DNA of 64,000 nucleotides, from NCBI RefSeq assembly GCF_010731575.1, contig NZ_AP022617.1:2666001-2730000 (forward strand). The letters run 5' to 3'. Shown piece by piece: positions 42,357-52,105 of this stretch. Source of the stretch: Mycolicibacterium monacense (GTDB taxonomy: Bacteria > Actinomycetota > Actinomycetes > Mycobacteriales > Mycobacteriaceae). Numbering within the stretch: position 1 is the stretch's first letter; the number at the start of each line of letters is the position of its first letter. The notes below the pieces were generated by a model. The model was given only the letters and a program-made list of their open reading frames with translations. It was not told where the DNA came from and did not search any database. Position numbers and translations under genes: made by a program.

Positions 42357-43553
42357 TTATCCGCCGAAGGCCGCGACGGGGCCGATCACGATGATCGCGG
42401 GAGGTCGGATCCCTTCGGCACTCATCCGTTCCGGCGCGTCGGCGAGCGTCGCCCGCAAAGTGCGTTGCGCGGTCGTGGTGCCGTGCTGCACGACGAGCAC
42501 CGGCGTTTCCGCAGGTCGGCCGCCTTCGATCAGCACCTTGGTGAACAGTTCGATCCGTTCGACCGCCATCAGCAAAACGATCGTGCCGGTGAGGGCGGCG
42601 AGTGCATCCCAATTGACTAACGATTCGGGGTGATCCGGCGCAACGTGTCCGCTGACCACCACGAACTCATGCGTCACGTGCCGATGTGTGACCGGCACGC
42701 CGGCCAGCGCGGGAACGCCTATGGCGCTGGTCACACCGGGTACCACGGTGACCGGGATACCGGCGTCGACGCAGGCGAGCACCTCTTCGTAACCGCGCGC
42801 GAAGACGAACGGATCACCGCCCTTGAGGCGGACGACGAACTTGCCCGCCGAGGCGCGGTCGATCAGCACCTGGTTGATGGCGTCCTGCGCCATCGCCCGG
42901 CCGTACGGGATCTTGGCGGCGTCGATCACCTCGACGTGCGGCGGGAGTTCGGCGAGCAGTTCCTGCGGGGCCAACCGGTCGGCGACGACGACGTCGGCCT
43001 GTGCGAGCAGCCGGCGTCCCCGCACCGTGATGAGTTCGGGGTCGCCGGGGCCTCCGCCGACCAGCGCGACACCGGTGGTCACCGTGTCGGGGTCGTCGCC
43101 GGAGATCAGCCCGCCGGCGAGCGCCTCGTGGATGGCCGACCGGATGGCCGCCGAACGGCGGTGCTCACCGCCGGCGAGGACCCCGACCGACAGACCCTCG
43201 TATTCGAAGGATGCGGGAGTGACGGCGGTGCCCTCGCGGGCGACGTCGGCGCGCACACAGAAGACGTGGCGGCGTTCGGCTTCGGCGACGACGGCCGCGT
43301 TGACGTCGGGATCGTCGGTGGCGGCGATCACGTACCAGGCGCCGTCGAGGTCTCCGACGCGGAAGTCGCGCAGCGTCAGTGTGATTCCGGTCATAGCCTC
43401 GACGGCGGGCGTGGCGGCGCGGGCGATGACATGGACGTCGGCGCCGTTGGCGATCAGCAGCGGCAGCCGGCGCTGCGCGACCGTGCCGCCACCGACGATG
43501 ACGACCTTCCTGCCTGCGAGACGGAGGCCGACGAGGTACGCGTTATCGGTCAC
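42357..43553 (-). CDS. cysG: Siroheme synthase-like CysG (precorrin-2 dehydrogenase + SUMT)
   Basis: A 398-residue fusion. Residues 1 to about 150 form the NAD-dependent precorrin-2 dehydrogenase/ferrochelatase half (VVIVGGGTVAQRRLPLL). Residues about 160-398 are uroporphyrinogen-III C-methyltransferase (GVALVGGGPGDPELITVRG, FVVRLKGGDPFVFARGYEE). It supplies siroheme for sulfite/nitrite reductases and precorrin-2 for cobalamin. The start is GTG at 43553, overlapping the cobB stop by 4 bases. It heads into efpA with a 33-base gap. Confidence 0.95.
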   Translation of the reverse strand: MTDNAYLVGLRLAGRKVVIVGGGTVAQRRLPLLIANGADVHVIARAATPAVEAMTGITLTLRDFRVGDLDGAWYVIAATDDPDVNAAVVAEAERRHVFCVRADVAREGTAVTPASFEYEGLSVGVLAGGEHRRSAAIRSAIHEALAGGLISGDDPDTVTTGVALVGGGPGDPELITVRGRRLLAQADVVVADRLAPQELLAELPPHVEVIDAAKIPYGRAMAQDAINQVLIDRASAGKFVVRLKGGDPFVFARGYEEVLACVDAGIPVTVVPGVTSAIGVPALAGVPVTHRHVTHEFVVVSGHVAPDHPESLVNWDALAALTGTIVLLMAVERIELFTKVLIEGGRPAETPVLVVQHGTTTAQRTLRATLADAPERMSAEGIRPPAIIVIGPVAAFGG

Positions 43554-44917
43554 CCGGCGAGCTTAGAGCGTGCCGCCGATGCGACGAAGCGGGCGATCGC
43601 GTCCGGGTGCGCGGCCGGGTGGGTGTGCAGATAGCCCGCGTGCACGCCGCGGTGCACCGCCCCGTCGGCGACGGTGCCCGTCGACCCCCCGCCGAAGTGC
43701 CACGCCGCCTCGTACCGGTGGCTGAATGTCACGGCGGTGCGGTGGAACTCGTGTCCGGTCACCCGCTCCCCCGCGCGGTGCAGCGGTGAGTCGGTGATCG
43801 CGATGGCCTGCCGGTAGCCCAGCGTGAGGCGCTCGGTGAACCGCGCCGCACCCGACAACACCCCGCACATGGGCCGGCCGTCGAGGTCGTCGACGAGGTA
43901 GGTCAGCCCCGCGCACTCCGCGTGGATCGGTGCGCCCAGCGCTGCCAGCTGCGCGATCTGTTGCCGCACAGGGGCATTGGCGGACAGGTCGGCGGCGTGT
44001 TGTTCGGGGAACCCACCGGGGATCACCAGCGCCGACGTGTCCGCGGGCAACTCGTCGGTCATCGGGTCGAATTCGACGACCTCGGCGCCGGCCGCCCGCA
44101 GCAGTTCGCCGTGTTCGGGATAGCCGAACGTGAAGGCCTTCCCGGCGGCGAGTGCGACGGTCACACCGGGTGCGGCGGGGTCGGGGACGCCGGGGTCCCA
44201 GGGCGCATCGGTGACGGTGGCGCGCGCGTGGGCGACGACGGCGTCGAGGTCGACGTGGCGGGCGATCAGGTCGGTCATCGCGGTGATCGCATCGCGGGCC
44301 GCGCGTCCGTGTTCGACGGCGGTGACCAGGCCGAGGTGGCGGGACGGGACGCTCAGCGCCTCGGTCCGCGGGATCGACCCGAACACGGGCAGCCCGGCGT
44401 GTTCACACGCCTGCCGCAGCACCTCCTCGTGGCGCGGGGAACCGACCCGGTTGAGGACGACCCCGGCGATGCGGGTCTGCGGGTCGAAGGTGGAGAAGCC
44501 GTGCAGCAGGGCGGCGATGCTGTGGCTCTGCCCGCGGGCGTCGACGACCAGGACGACCGGTGCGCCGAGCAGCGCCGCCACATGCGCGGTCGAACCCGTT
44601 GCGGGCCCGGACATCTGATCGGCGATACGCCCGTCGAACAGCCCCATGACGCCCTCGACGACGGCGATGTCGGCGCCCGCGGTGCCATGCGCGTACAGCG
44701 CGCCGATCAGGTGTTCGCCGACGAGGACCGGGTCGAGGTTGCGGCCGGGGCGGCCGGCCGCAAGGGCGTGATAGCCGGGGTCGATGAAATCCGGGCCGAC
44801 CTTGAACGGTGCGACCACGTGGCCGGCCCGCCGCAGCGCGCCCATCAAACCCGTTGCGACCGTGGTCTTCCCGCTGCCCGAGGCGGGTGCGGCCACCACG
44901 ACGGCGGGTATCACCAC
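43550..44917 (-). CDS. cobB: Cobyrinic acid a,c-diamide synthase
   Basis: The 455-residue enzyme amidates the a and c side chains of (hydrogeno)byrinic acid using glutamine and ATP. The N-terminal dethiobiotin-synthetase-like domain has the P-loop ASGSGKTTVATGL. The C-terminal glutamine amidotransferase domain has the nucleophile cysteine in HAECAGLTYLVDDL and a late GHEFHRT histidine. Two GTGs (44917 and 44914) can start it; both overlap cobO. It belongs to the chelatase-cobO-cobB-cysG run. Confidence 0.96.
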   Translation of the reverse strand: MVIPAVVVAAPASGSGKTTVATGLMGALRRAGHVVAPFKVGPDFIDPGYHALAAGRPGRNLDPVLVGEHLIGALYAHGTAGADIAVVEGVMGLFDGRIADQMSGPATGSTAHVAALLGAPVVLVVDARGQSHSIAALLHGFSTFDPQTRIAGVVLNRVGSPRHEEVLRQACEHAGLPVFGSIPRTEALSVPSRHLGLVTAVEHGRAARDAITAMTDLIARHVDLDAVVAHARATVTDAPWDPGVPDPAAPGVTVALAAGKAFTFGYPEHGELLRAAGAEVVEFDPMTDELPADTSALVIPGGFPEQHAADLSANAPVRQQIAQLAALGAPIHAECAGLTYLVDDLDGRPMCGVLSGAARFTERLTLGYRQAIAITDSPLHRAGERVTGHEFHRTAVTFSHRYEAAWHFGGGSTGTVADGAVHRGVHAGYLHTHPAAHPDAIARFVASAARSKLAG

Positions 44918-45525
44918 TCGATGCCCTTCTGGCCTTTGCGACCGGCATCCATCGGGTGTTTGACCTTGGTCATCTCGGTGACCAGGTCGGCGGCGTCGAT
45001 CAGCGCCTGCGGCGCGTCACGCCCGGTGATCACGACGTGCTGCCTTCCCGGACGGGAACGCAGCACCTCGACCACCTCGTCGACGTCGACCCAGCCCCAC
45101 TTCAGCGGATAGGTGAACTCGTCGAGCACATAGAAGTCGTGGCGCTCCTCGGCGAGGCGGCGGGCGATCTCGGCCCAGCCGTCGGCGGCGGCGGCCGCAT
45201 GGTCGTCGTCGCTGCCCGGTTTACGCGACCACGACCAGCCCGACCCCATCTTGTGCCATTCGACGGCGCCGCCGGTGCCGTGCTCGTCGTGCAGCCGGCC
45301 GAGCTCACGGAACACCGACTCCTCACCGACCTTCCACTTCGCACTCTTGACGAACTGGAACACCGCGATGTCGAAACCCTGGTTCCACGCGCGCAGCGCC
45401 ATGCCGAATGCGGCGGTCGACTTGCCCTTGCCGGGACCGGTGTGCACGGCCAGCAGCGGTGCGTTGCGTCGGGCGCGGGTGGTCAGCCCGTCGTCGGGGA
45501 CGGTCGCGGGACGGCCCTGCGGCAT
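44911..45525 (-). CDS. cobO: Cob(I)yrinic acid a,c-diamide adenosyltransferase
   Basis: A 204-residue CobA/CobO/BtuR-type enzyme that adds the 5'-deoxyadenosyl group to corrinoids. The P-loop is GPGKGKSTAAFGMALRA, followed by FQFVKSAKWKVGEE, the VLDEFTYPLKWGW Walker-B-like segment and VITGRDAPQALIDAADLVTEM. The start is ATG at 45525, 11 bases after the chelatase gene. The C-terminal end overlaps cobB by 7 bases. Confidence 0.96.
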   Translation of the reverse strand: MPQGRPATVPDDGLTTRARRNAPLLAVHTGPGKGKSTAAFGMALRAWNQGFDIAVFQFVKSAKWKVGEESVFRELGRLHDEHGTGGAVEWHKMGSGWSWSRKPGSDDDHAAAAADGWAEIARRLAEERHDFYVLDEFTYPLKWGWVDVDEVVEVLRSRPGRQHVVITGRDAPQALIDAADLVTEMTKVKHPMDAGRKGQKGIEW

Positions 45526-45536
45526 GGCTTCCTCCG

Positions 45537-47405
45537 TTAGGCGGCGGTGCGGTCGGTCCGGGTGACCAGCCGGGTGAGATCGTCGGCCCGCAGGTGCGCC
45601 AGGCGGACGGCGGGCGCGCGCAGCGCCGTGGCGAGTTCCTCGGCCAGACCCAGCCGCACGAACGACGTCTCGCAGTCGACGACCACGGCGGCGGCCCCTT
45701 CGGCCACCAGGCGGGCGGCGGCCTCGCGGGTGCGGCCGAGCGGATCCGGTCCCCCGGTGGCGCGCCCGTCGGTCAGCACGACGACCAGACAGCGGCGCGC
45801 GCGGTCGCGGGCCTTCTCCCGGACGACGACGTCGCGGGCGGCGAGCAGACCTTCGGCCAGCGGCGTCTTGCCGCCGGTGTCGAACCGCGACAGCCGGCGG
45901 CTGGCGATGTACACCGACGTCGTGGGTGGCAGCAGCAGCGTGGCCTCCCGCCCGCGGAACGTGATCACCGCGACCTTGTCCCGGCGCTGATAGGCGTCGC
46001 GCAGCAGCGACAGCGTGGCGCCGCCGACCGCGGCCATCCGGTCGCGGGCCGCCATCGAACCCGAGGCGTCGACGACGAAGACCACCAGGTTCCCCTCTTG
46101 GCCCTCGCGCACGGACCGGCGCACGTCCTGCACGCCCGGCCGGGGCCGGCCCGGGACCCGCTGGTTCTCCGCGGCGGCCAGCAGCGTGCCGAAGACGTGC
46201 AAACCGTGGCCGGTCCCGGCGTCGGCGGTGGCCGCCACGACGGTGCCGGTGCGATTGCGCGCGCGCGACCGACGGCCGGGTGCCCCCTCTCCGACACCGG
46301 GGACCACCAGCGTCCTGGTCTTGAACACCGCGGCCGGGTCGCCGCTGCTGCGAGTCTGCGCCGACGACGAATTACCCTGTGGCCGTGACGGTTCCGGCGA
46401 TTCGCCCGACACTCCCCCGCCCGGCGGGTCCGGCGGTGGTTCGGGGTCGGGGTCCCCGTCGGGAGTCTCGGCGGACTCACCGGCCTGCTCCATCGCCTCG
46501 TCGAGGCGCTGCGGGTCCAGTCCGGGGTCGTCGAACGGGTCGCGCCTGCGCCGGTGCGGCAGCGCCAGTTCGGCGGCCACCCGGATGTCCTCCTCGCCGA
46601 CGGTGAGCTCCCCCCGCCACGCGGCGTGCGCCACCGCGGTGCGCGCGACCACCAGATCGGCCCGCATCCCGTCCACGTCGAACGCGGCGCACAACGCCGC
46701 AATCCGTCGTAACTCGTTGTCCGGCAACATAACCGACGGCACCAGGGCGCGCGCTTCGGCGACCCGCCGCGCCAGTGCGGCATCCAGGTCGGCGTGCCGG
46801 TCGGCGAAGCCGGTCGGGTCGGCCTCGAACGCCATCCGCGCGCGGATCACCTCGACTCGGACATCGACGTCACGCGACGCCGCGACGTCGACGGTCAGCC
46901 CGAACCGGTCGAGCAGCTGCGGACGCAGTTCGCCCTCTTCGGGATTCATCGTGCCGATCAGCACGAATCGAGACTCGTGGGTGTGCGAGATGCCGTCCCG
47001 TTCGATGTGCACACGGCCCATCGCGGCCGCATCGAGGAGCACGTCGACCAGGTGGTCGTGCAACAGGTTGACCTCGTCGACGTACAGCACGCCGCCGTGG
47101 GCGCGGGCGAGCAGGCCCGGTGAGAAGGCGTGCTCACCGTCGCGAAGCACCTTCTGCAGGTCCAGCGATCCGACGACGCGGTCCTCGGTGGCCCCGATCG
47201 GCAGTTCGACGAGCGCACCGCCGTCGACGCGGGACAGGATCTGCGCGAGCCCACGTACGGCGGTCGATTTCGCGGTGCCCTTCTCGCCGCGGATCAGCAC
47301 GCCGCCGATCTCGGGCCGCACCGCACACAGCAGAAGGGCCAGCAGTAACCGGTCGTGACCGACGATGGCGCTGAACGGATAGGTCGGCGTGGCGGGCGCG
47401 GTCAC
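45537..47405 (-). CDS. Magnesium/cobalt-chelatase-type AAA+ and VWA protein (ChlI-ChlD fusion)
   Basis: The 622-residue protein fuses an AAA+ ATPase of the ChlI/BchI type (Walker A GEKGTAKS at 40-47, [19 protein letters not shown]) with a C-terminal von Willebrand A domain holding the MIDAS motif DASGSM and a [11 protein letters not shown] loop, through an acidic/proline-rich linker (about 305-350). This is the layout of the motor subunits of metallochelatases. The neighbours cobO, cobB and cysG suggest cobalt insertion into corrin, with the large CobN subunit encoded elsewhere. The start is GTG at 47405, overlapping the GNAT gene by 4 bases. It matches Rv2850c. Confidence 0.92.
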   Translation of the reverse strand: MTAPATPTYPFSAIVGHDRLLLALLLCAVRPEIGGVLIRGEKGTAKSTAVRGLAQILSRVDGGALVELPIGATEDRVVGSLDLQKVLRDGEHAFSPGLLARAHGGVLYVDEVNLLHDHLVDVLLDAAAMGRVHIERDGISHTHESRFVLIGTMNPEEGELRPQLLDRFGLTVDVAASRDVDVRVEVIRARMAFEADPTGFADRHADLDAALARRVAEARALVPSVMLPDNELRRIAALCAAFDVDGMRADLVVARTAVAHAAWRGELTVGEEDIRVAAELALPHRRRRDPFDDPGLDPQRLDEAMEQAGESAETPDGDPDPEPPPDPPGGGVSGESPEPSRPQGNSSSAQTRSSGDPAAVFKTRTLVVPGVGEGAPGRRSRARNRTGTVVAATADAGTGHGLHVFGTLLAAAENQRVPGRPRPGVQDVRRSVREGQEGNLVVFVVDASGSMAARDRMAAVGGATLSLLRDAYQRRDKVAVITFRGREATLLLPPTTSVYIASRRLSRFDTGGKTPLAEGLLAARDVVVREKARDRARRCLVVVLTDGRATGGPDPLGRTREAAARLVAEGAAAVVVDCETSFVRLGLAEELATALRAPAVRLAHLRADDLTRLVTRTDRTAA

Positions 47406-47869
47406 TGGTGGGCCGTCCCGGAACCCGGGCGCAGCATGGGCACGTGCGGGATGCCGTCCTCGACGAATTCGTCACCGGCACGGACGAATCCGTGCCTGGC
47501 GTACATCTCCTGCAGATACGTCTGGGCGTTGATGCGGCACGGATGGTCACCGACGTCGGCGAGTGCGGCCTGCATCAGCCGGGCGGTGTGGCCGTGGCCG
47601 CGGGCGTCCCTGCGGGTGCAGACCCGGCCGATGCGAAATCCCTTCTGCCCACCGGGATGTTCCTCCATCAGGCGCAGCGTGGAGATCACCTCGCCGTCGG
47701 AACCCTCCAGCCAGAAGTGGCGGGTCTCGGCGAGCAGGTCGCGACCGTCGAGTTCGGGGTACGGACAGGCCTGTTCGACGACGAACACCTCCACCCGCAG
47801 CTTGAGCAGTTCGTACAGCGTTGCCGCATCGAGGTCCTTGGCCCAGCTGCGGCGCAGCGCGACCGTCAT
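47402..47869 (-). CDS. GNAT family N-acetyltransferase, ElaA-like
   Basis: A 155-residue acetyltransferase. The ElaA-type opening ([28 protein letters not shown]) is followed by the acetyl-CoA loop region [22 protein letters not shown] and the segment [31 protein letters not shown]. The substrate is unknown. ATG at 47869 lies 12 bases after the mqo stop, and its end overlaps the chelatase by 4 bases, so it may be in the same operon as mqo and the corrinoid genes. Confidence 0.92.
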   Translation of the reverse strand: MTVALRRSWAKDLDAATLYELLKLRVEVFVVEQACPYPELDGRDLLAETRHFWLEGSDGEVISTLRLMEEHPGGQKGFRIGRVCTRRDARGHGHTARLMQAALADVGDHPCRINAQTYLQEMYARHGFVRAGDEFVEDGIPHVPMLRPGSGTAHQ

Positions 47870-47881
47870 CGTCGCACCACG

Positions 47882-49432
47882 TCAGGCGGTCACCGTGGTT
47901 GCGGGCTCACGGTGTTCGGTGTCGGTTCCGGCGACCGGCAGCCCCGCGGCCGGGTGGTCCAGCTTGAGCACCTTCGTCCCGTGCGCCCAGATCTCCTGGA
48001 ACAGCTTCGGCTCGTCGGAGAGCTTGGTGCCCAGCGACGGCACGATCTCCTTGAGCTTCGGCAGCCAGGCGGTGTACCGGTCGCCGAAGCAACGCTCCAT
48101 GACATCGAGCATCGCGGGCACGGCGGTCGACGCCCCCGGCGACGCCCCGAGCAGGCCGGCGATGCTGCCGTCCTTGGCGGCCAGGACCGTGGTGCCGAAC
48201 TCCAGCACGCCGCCCTTGCCCTTGCGGCGGATCACCTGCACCCGCTGACCGGCGATGTCGAGCTCCCAGTCGGAGTCCCGTGCGCTGGGGGCGAAGTTGC
48301 GCAGCGTCTCCACCCGGTCGGCCTCGCTGAGTAGCAGCTGGCCGATCAGGTACTTGAGCAGGCCCATCTCGGTCAGCCCGACACCCAGCATCGACGCCAG
48401 GTTGTTCGGCTTGACCGAGAACGGCAGATCGGTGACCTTGCCCTGTTTGAGGAACTTCGGCGACCAGCCCGCGAACGGACCGAACAGCAGCCAGGACTTC
48501 CCGTTGATGACGCGCGTGTCGAGGTGGGGCACCGACATCGGCGGCGCGCCCAGGGGCGGCATCCCGTACACCTTGGCCTGGTGGCGCGCGGTGAGCTCGG
48601 GATTGCCGGTGCGCAACCACTGCCCGCCCACCGGGAAGCCGCCGAAGCCCTTGGCCTCCTCGATCCCGGCCTTCTGCAGCAGCGGCAGCGCGCCGCCGCC
48701 CGCGCCGACGAAGACGAACTTCGCGTTGAGCTTGCGCTTGGCGCCGGTGCGGCGGTTGACCACCTTGACCGACCAGCTGCCGTCGGACTGCTTGTCCAGG
48801 TCGCGGACCTCGTGACCGAACAGCGTCGTCATGCCCCGCTGGGCCGTGTAGCCGATCAGCTGCCGCGACAGCGAGCCGAAATCGATGTCGGTGCCGTCCT
48901 GGGACCAGTTCAGCGCGACCGGTTCGCGGAAATCGCGTTTGTCGGCCATGAACGGCAGCCGCCGGGCGAACTCGTCGCGGTCGTCGATGTACTCCATCGT
49001 CGCGAACAGCGGGTTGGGGACCAACGCGTCGTAACGGGCGCGCAGGTACTCCACGTTCCTTGCACCGCTGACGAAGCTGACGTGCGGGATCGGGTTGATG
49101 AAGTTGCGCACATCGGGCAGCACGCCGTTCTCCACGGCGTACGTCCAGAACTGTCGCGACACCTGGAACTGCTCGTTGACGTGCACCGCTTTGGTGATGT
49201 CGATCGACCCGCCGGGCCCCTCCGGGGTGTAGTTGAGCTCGCACAGCGCGGAGTGCCCGGTGCCGGCGTTGTTCCAGGGGTCGCTGCTCTCGGCGGCCGC
49301 GCCGTCGAGCCGCTCGATCAGGGTGATCGACCAGTTGGGCTCGAGCAGCTTGATCAGGGCGCTCAGCGTGGCGCTCATGATGCCGGCACCGACCAGCACG
49401 ACGTCGGTCTTGGCTACCTGTGCATCGGACAC
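47882..49432 (-). CDS. mqo: Malate:quinone oxidoreductase
   Basis: The 516-residue FAD-dependent peripheral membrane enzyme oxidises malate to oxaloacetate and passes electrons to menaquinone. It opens with the FAD-binding [17 protein letters not shown] and continues with the Mqo signatures [18 protein letters not shown] and [17 protein letters not shown], and [11 protein letters not shown] near the C-terminus. GTG at 49432 follows an AAAAGGA ribosome-binding site 8 bases upstream. It diverges from the alpha/beta hydrolase at 49579. Confidence 0.96.
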
Positions 49433-49565
49433 GGAATCAGTCCTTTTCGTCGCGGCTGTGGGACGGGTTTACCTGCGTCAAGGTTATCCCGCTGGGCTGG
49501 GCGGCAACCGTGCGGCCACTGTGCCCTCGATCACCGCTGTCACCTGCGCTGTTCCCGGCACCGCC

Positions 49566-49571
49566 TAAGGT
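49566..49571 (+). promoter_or_regulatory. Putative -10 box of the alpha/beta hydrolase-mtr operon
   Basis: TAAGGT lies 7 bases before GTG 49579. It overlaps an alternative GTG at 49570, which argues for the downstream start. Confidence 0.5.
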
Positions 49572-49578
49572 GACATCC

Positions 49579-50601
49579 GTGGGCGCACGGGGGCTGAGCT
49601 GGGAAGCCGACGTCCTGCCGGATTACCAGCGGCACACCCTCGGGCTCGGCCCCGATCCCGACGGGGAGGGCGACCTGGTCGCGACGCTCGTGCGGCGGGG
49701 CGGCCCGCAGCCGGGGGCCCGGCACGCCGTGTTGCTCGTGCACGGGTTCACCGACTACTTCTTCCATACCGAACTCGCCGATCACCTGGCCGCCCGGGGG
49801 TTCGCGTTCTACGCCCTGGACCTGCACAAATGCGGTCGATCACACCGGGACGGGCAGACGCCGCACTTCACCACGGACCTGGCGCGCTACGACCGCGAGC
49901 TCGAGCAGGGTCTGCGAATCATCGGGGAGGAGACCGACGGCGCCGCCGTGTTGGTGATCGGACACTCCGCCGGCGGGCTGATCGTGTCGTTGTGGCTGGA
50001 CCGGTTACGGCGGCGCGGGATGACCGCGCGGCTGGGGGTCAGCGGCCTGGTGCTCAACAGCCCCTGGTTCGACCTGCAGGGGTCGGCGGTGCTGCGCTCG
50101 GCGGCCACCTCGGCCGCCCTCGGGGCGGTGTCGCGGTTCGGGAAACGCCGGATCGTGCGGGCGCCCAACCCGGGCGGCGGCTACGGCGCCACCCTGCACC
50201 GCGACTTCGCGGGCGAGTTCGACTACAACCTCGAGTGGAAGCCCGTCGGCGGGTTCCCGGTGACGGCGGGCTGGATTCACGCCGTGCGCCGCGGCCACGC
50301 CCGGCTGCACCGGGGACTGGACGTCGGTGTGCCCAACCTGATCCTGCGGTCGGACCACAGTGTGCGGGAAGCACCGGATCCGGACGCGATGCAGCGGGGT
50401 GACGCGGTGCTCGACGTCGCGCACATCGCCCGATGGGCGGGTTGTGTCGGCAACCGCAGCACCATCGCGCCGATCCCCGACGCCAAACACGACGTGTTCC
50501 TTTCACTCGCCGAGCCACGGCGGGCGGCCTACGGTGAACTGGATCGCTGGCTGGACTGGTATCTGGGTGAGGGTTCGAACACCATGCGACGGGGGTTATA
50601 A
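49579..50601 (+). CDS. Alpha/beta hydrolase (Rv2854-like, lysophospholipase type)
   Basis: A 340-residue serine hydrolase with the HGFTDYFFH oxyanion segment, LDLHKCGRS, the nucleophile in VIGHSAGGLIVSLW (GHSAGG) and a C-terminal histidine in PDAKHDVFLS. The overall pattern resembles monoglyceride lipase/lysophospholipase hydrolases. No signal peptide is present with the chosen start. GTG at 49579 was selected from the leaderless -10 spacing; GTG 49570 would add three residues. mtr follows after 2 bases, so the two are co-transcribed. Confidence 0.9.
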   Translation: MGARGLSWEADVLPDYQRHTLGLGPDPDGEGDLVATLVRRGGPQPGARHAVLLVHGFTDYFFHTELADHLAARGFAFYALDLHKCGRSHRDGQTPHFTTDLARYDRELEQGLRIIGEETDGAAVLVIGHSAGGLIVSLWLDRLRRRGMTARLGVSGLVLNSPWFDLQGSAVLRSAATSAALGAVSRFGKRRIVRAPNPGGGYGATLHRDFAGEFDYNLEWKPVGGFPVTAGWIHAVRRGHARLHRGLDVGVPNLILRSDHSVREAPDPDAMQRGDAVLDVAHIARWAGCVGNRSTIAPIPDAKHDVFLSLAEPRRAAYGELDRWLDWYLGEGSNTMRRGL

Positions 50602-50603
50602 GT

Positions 50604-52016
50604 ATGGCGCACTTCGATATCGCGATCATCGGAACGGGGTCGGGCAACACGATTCTCGACGAGCGCTACGTCGACAAGCGGGTCGCCGTCTGCGAGCAGG
50701 GCGTCTTCGGCGGCACCTGTCTCAACGTCGGCTGCATCCCGACGAAGATGTTCGTCTACTCGGCCGGCATCGCCCAGAACGTCGGGGACTCAGCGCGTTT
50801 CGGCATCGACGCCCGGATCGACGGGGTCCGCTGGAGCGACATCGTGTCGCGGGTGTTCGGCCGGATCGACCCGTTGGCCACCGGCGGCGAGCACTACCGG
50901 CGTGCCACGCCCAACGTCGAGGTGTTCGCCAGCCACACCCGCTTCGCCGATGTGCTGCGCGACGGCCGGTACCGGTTACGCACCGAGGACGGTGACGAGT
51001 TCACCGCCGACCAGGTCGTGATCGCCGCCGGGTCGCGGGCGACGGTGCCGCCGGCGATCTCCGACTGCGGCGTGCAGTACCACACCAGTGACACGATCAT
51101 GCGGTTGCCGGAACTGCCCGAGCACATCATCATCGCCGGCGGTGGGTATGTCGCCGCGGAGTTCGCCCACATCTTCTCGTCGCTGGGCTCGCGGGTGACG
51201 ATCGTCATCCGCGGCACGGCCATGCTCGCCCACGCCGACGACACGGTCTGCGAGCGCTTTACCGACATCGCAGGCAAGAAGTGGGAGATCCGCAGCCGCC
51301 GCAACATCATCGGTGGCTCCACCGACGAGTCGGGCGTCACCCTCAACCTCGACGACGGGTCCGCGCTGCACGGGGACGTGCTACTGGTCGCCACCGGCCG
51401 GGTGCCCAACGGGGACCGCCTCGATGCGCACCTGGCGGGCGTGGCGGTCGAGGACGGTCTGGTGCGCGTCGACGAATACCAGCGGACCACCGCGCGCAAC
51501 GTCTTCGCATTGGGCGACGTCTGCTCGCCGTATCAGCTCAAGCATGTCGCGAATCACGAAGCGCGGGTGGTCAAGAACAATCTGCTCGTCGACTGGGACG
51601 ACACCGATGCGCTGATGCCGGCCAACCACAGCAACGTGCCGTCGGCGGTGTTCACCGAACCGCAGATCGCCTGCGTCGGGCTCACCGAGAACGAGGCGCG
51701 CGCACGGGGCCACCGGATCAGGACCAAGGTCCAGGACTACGGCGACGTGGCCTACGGGTGGGCGATGGAGGACACCGAGGCGTTCGCGAAACTCATCGTC
51801 GATGACGACACCGGGCTGCTGCTCGGTGCGCACATCATGGGCCACCAGGCGTCGTCGATCATCCAGCCCCTCGTCCAGGCCATGGCGTTCGGGCTGCCCG
51901 CCCAGGACATGGCGCGCGGCCAGTACTGGATTCACCCCGCGCTGCCCGAGGTGGTGGAGAACGCGCTGCTGGCCCTCTGCGGTGAGCCGCCGTGGCCACC
52001 GGCACGGCGGCACTGA
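50604..52016 (+). CDS. mtr: Mycothione reductase
   Basis: The 470-residue flavoprotein disulfide reductase keeps mycothiol, the actinobacterial low-molecular thiol, reduced with NADPH. The redox cysteines are C39 and C44 in GGTCLNVGCIPTK. The FAD motif is IIGTGSGN (in place of the usual GxGxxG), the NADPH motif is IIIAGGGYVAAEFAHIF and the C-terminal active-site base is in WIHPALPEVVENAL. ATG at 50604, 2 bases after the hydrolase. This gene marks the organism as a mycothiol producer. Confidence 0.96.
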   Translation: MAHFDIAIIGTGSGNTILDERYVDKRVAVCEQGVFGGTCLNVGCIPTKMFVYSAGIAQNVGDSARFGIDARIDGVRWSDIVSRVFGRIDPLATGGEHYRRATPNVEVFASHTRFADVLRDGRYRLRTEDGDEFTADQVVIAAGSRATVPPAISDCGVQYHTSDTIMRLPELPEHIIIAGGGYVAAEFAHIFSSLGSRVTIVIRGTAMLAHADDTVCERFTDIAGKKWEIRSRRNIIGGSTDESGVTLNLDDGSALHGDVLLVATGRVPNGDRLDAHLAGVAVEDGLVRVDEYQRTTARNVFALGDVCSPYQLKHVANHEARVVKNNLLVDWDDTDALMPANHSNVPSAVFTEPQIACVGLTENEARARGHRIRTKVQDYGDVAYGWAMEDTEAFAKLIVDDDTGLLLGAHIMGHQASSIIQPLVQAMAFGLPAQDMARGQYWIHPALPEVVENALLALCGEPPWPPARRH

Positions 52017-52036
52017 GGTTTTCGGCCTTCTCCGAC

Positions 52037-52090
52037 TTGCGTAACGCAGTGGCGGCTCCGGACGCGATTTTCCGCCCCAGCGTTACGCAA
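52037..52090. terminator. Large hairpin between convergent mtr and cbiO
   Basis: TTGCGTAACGC (52037-52047) and GCGTTACGCAA (52080-52090) are perfect 11-base inverted arms. Internal TGGCGG and CCGCC bases extend the pairing, leaving a loop of roughly 16 bases. It fills most of the 89-base gap and could terminate both transcripts. Length and symmetry also fit a dispersed palindromic element. Confidence 0.6.
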
Positions 52091-52105
52091 ACCGTGCACC
52101 GGCTG

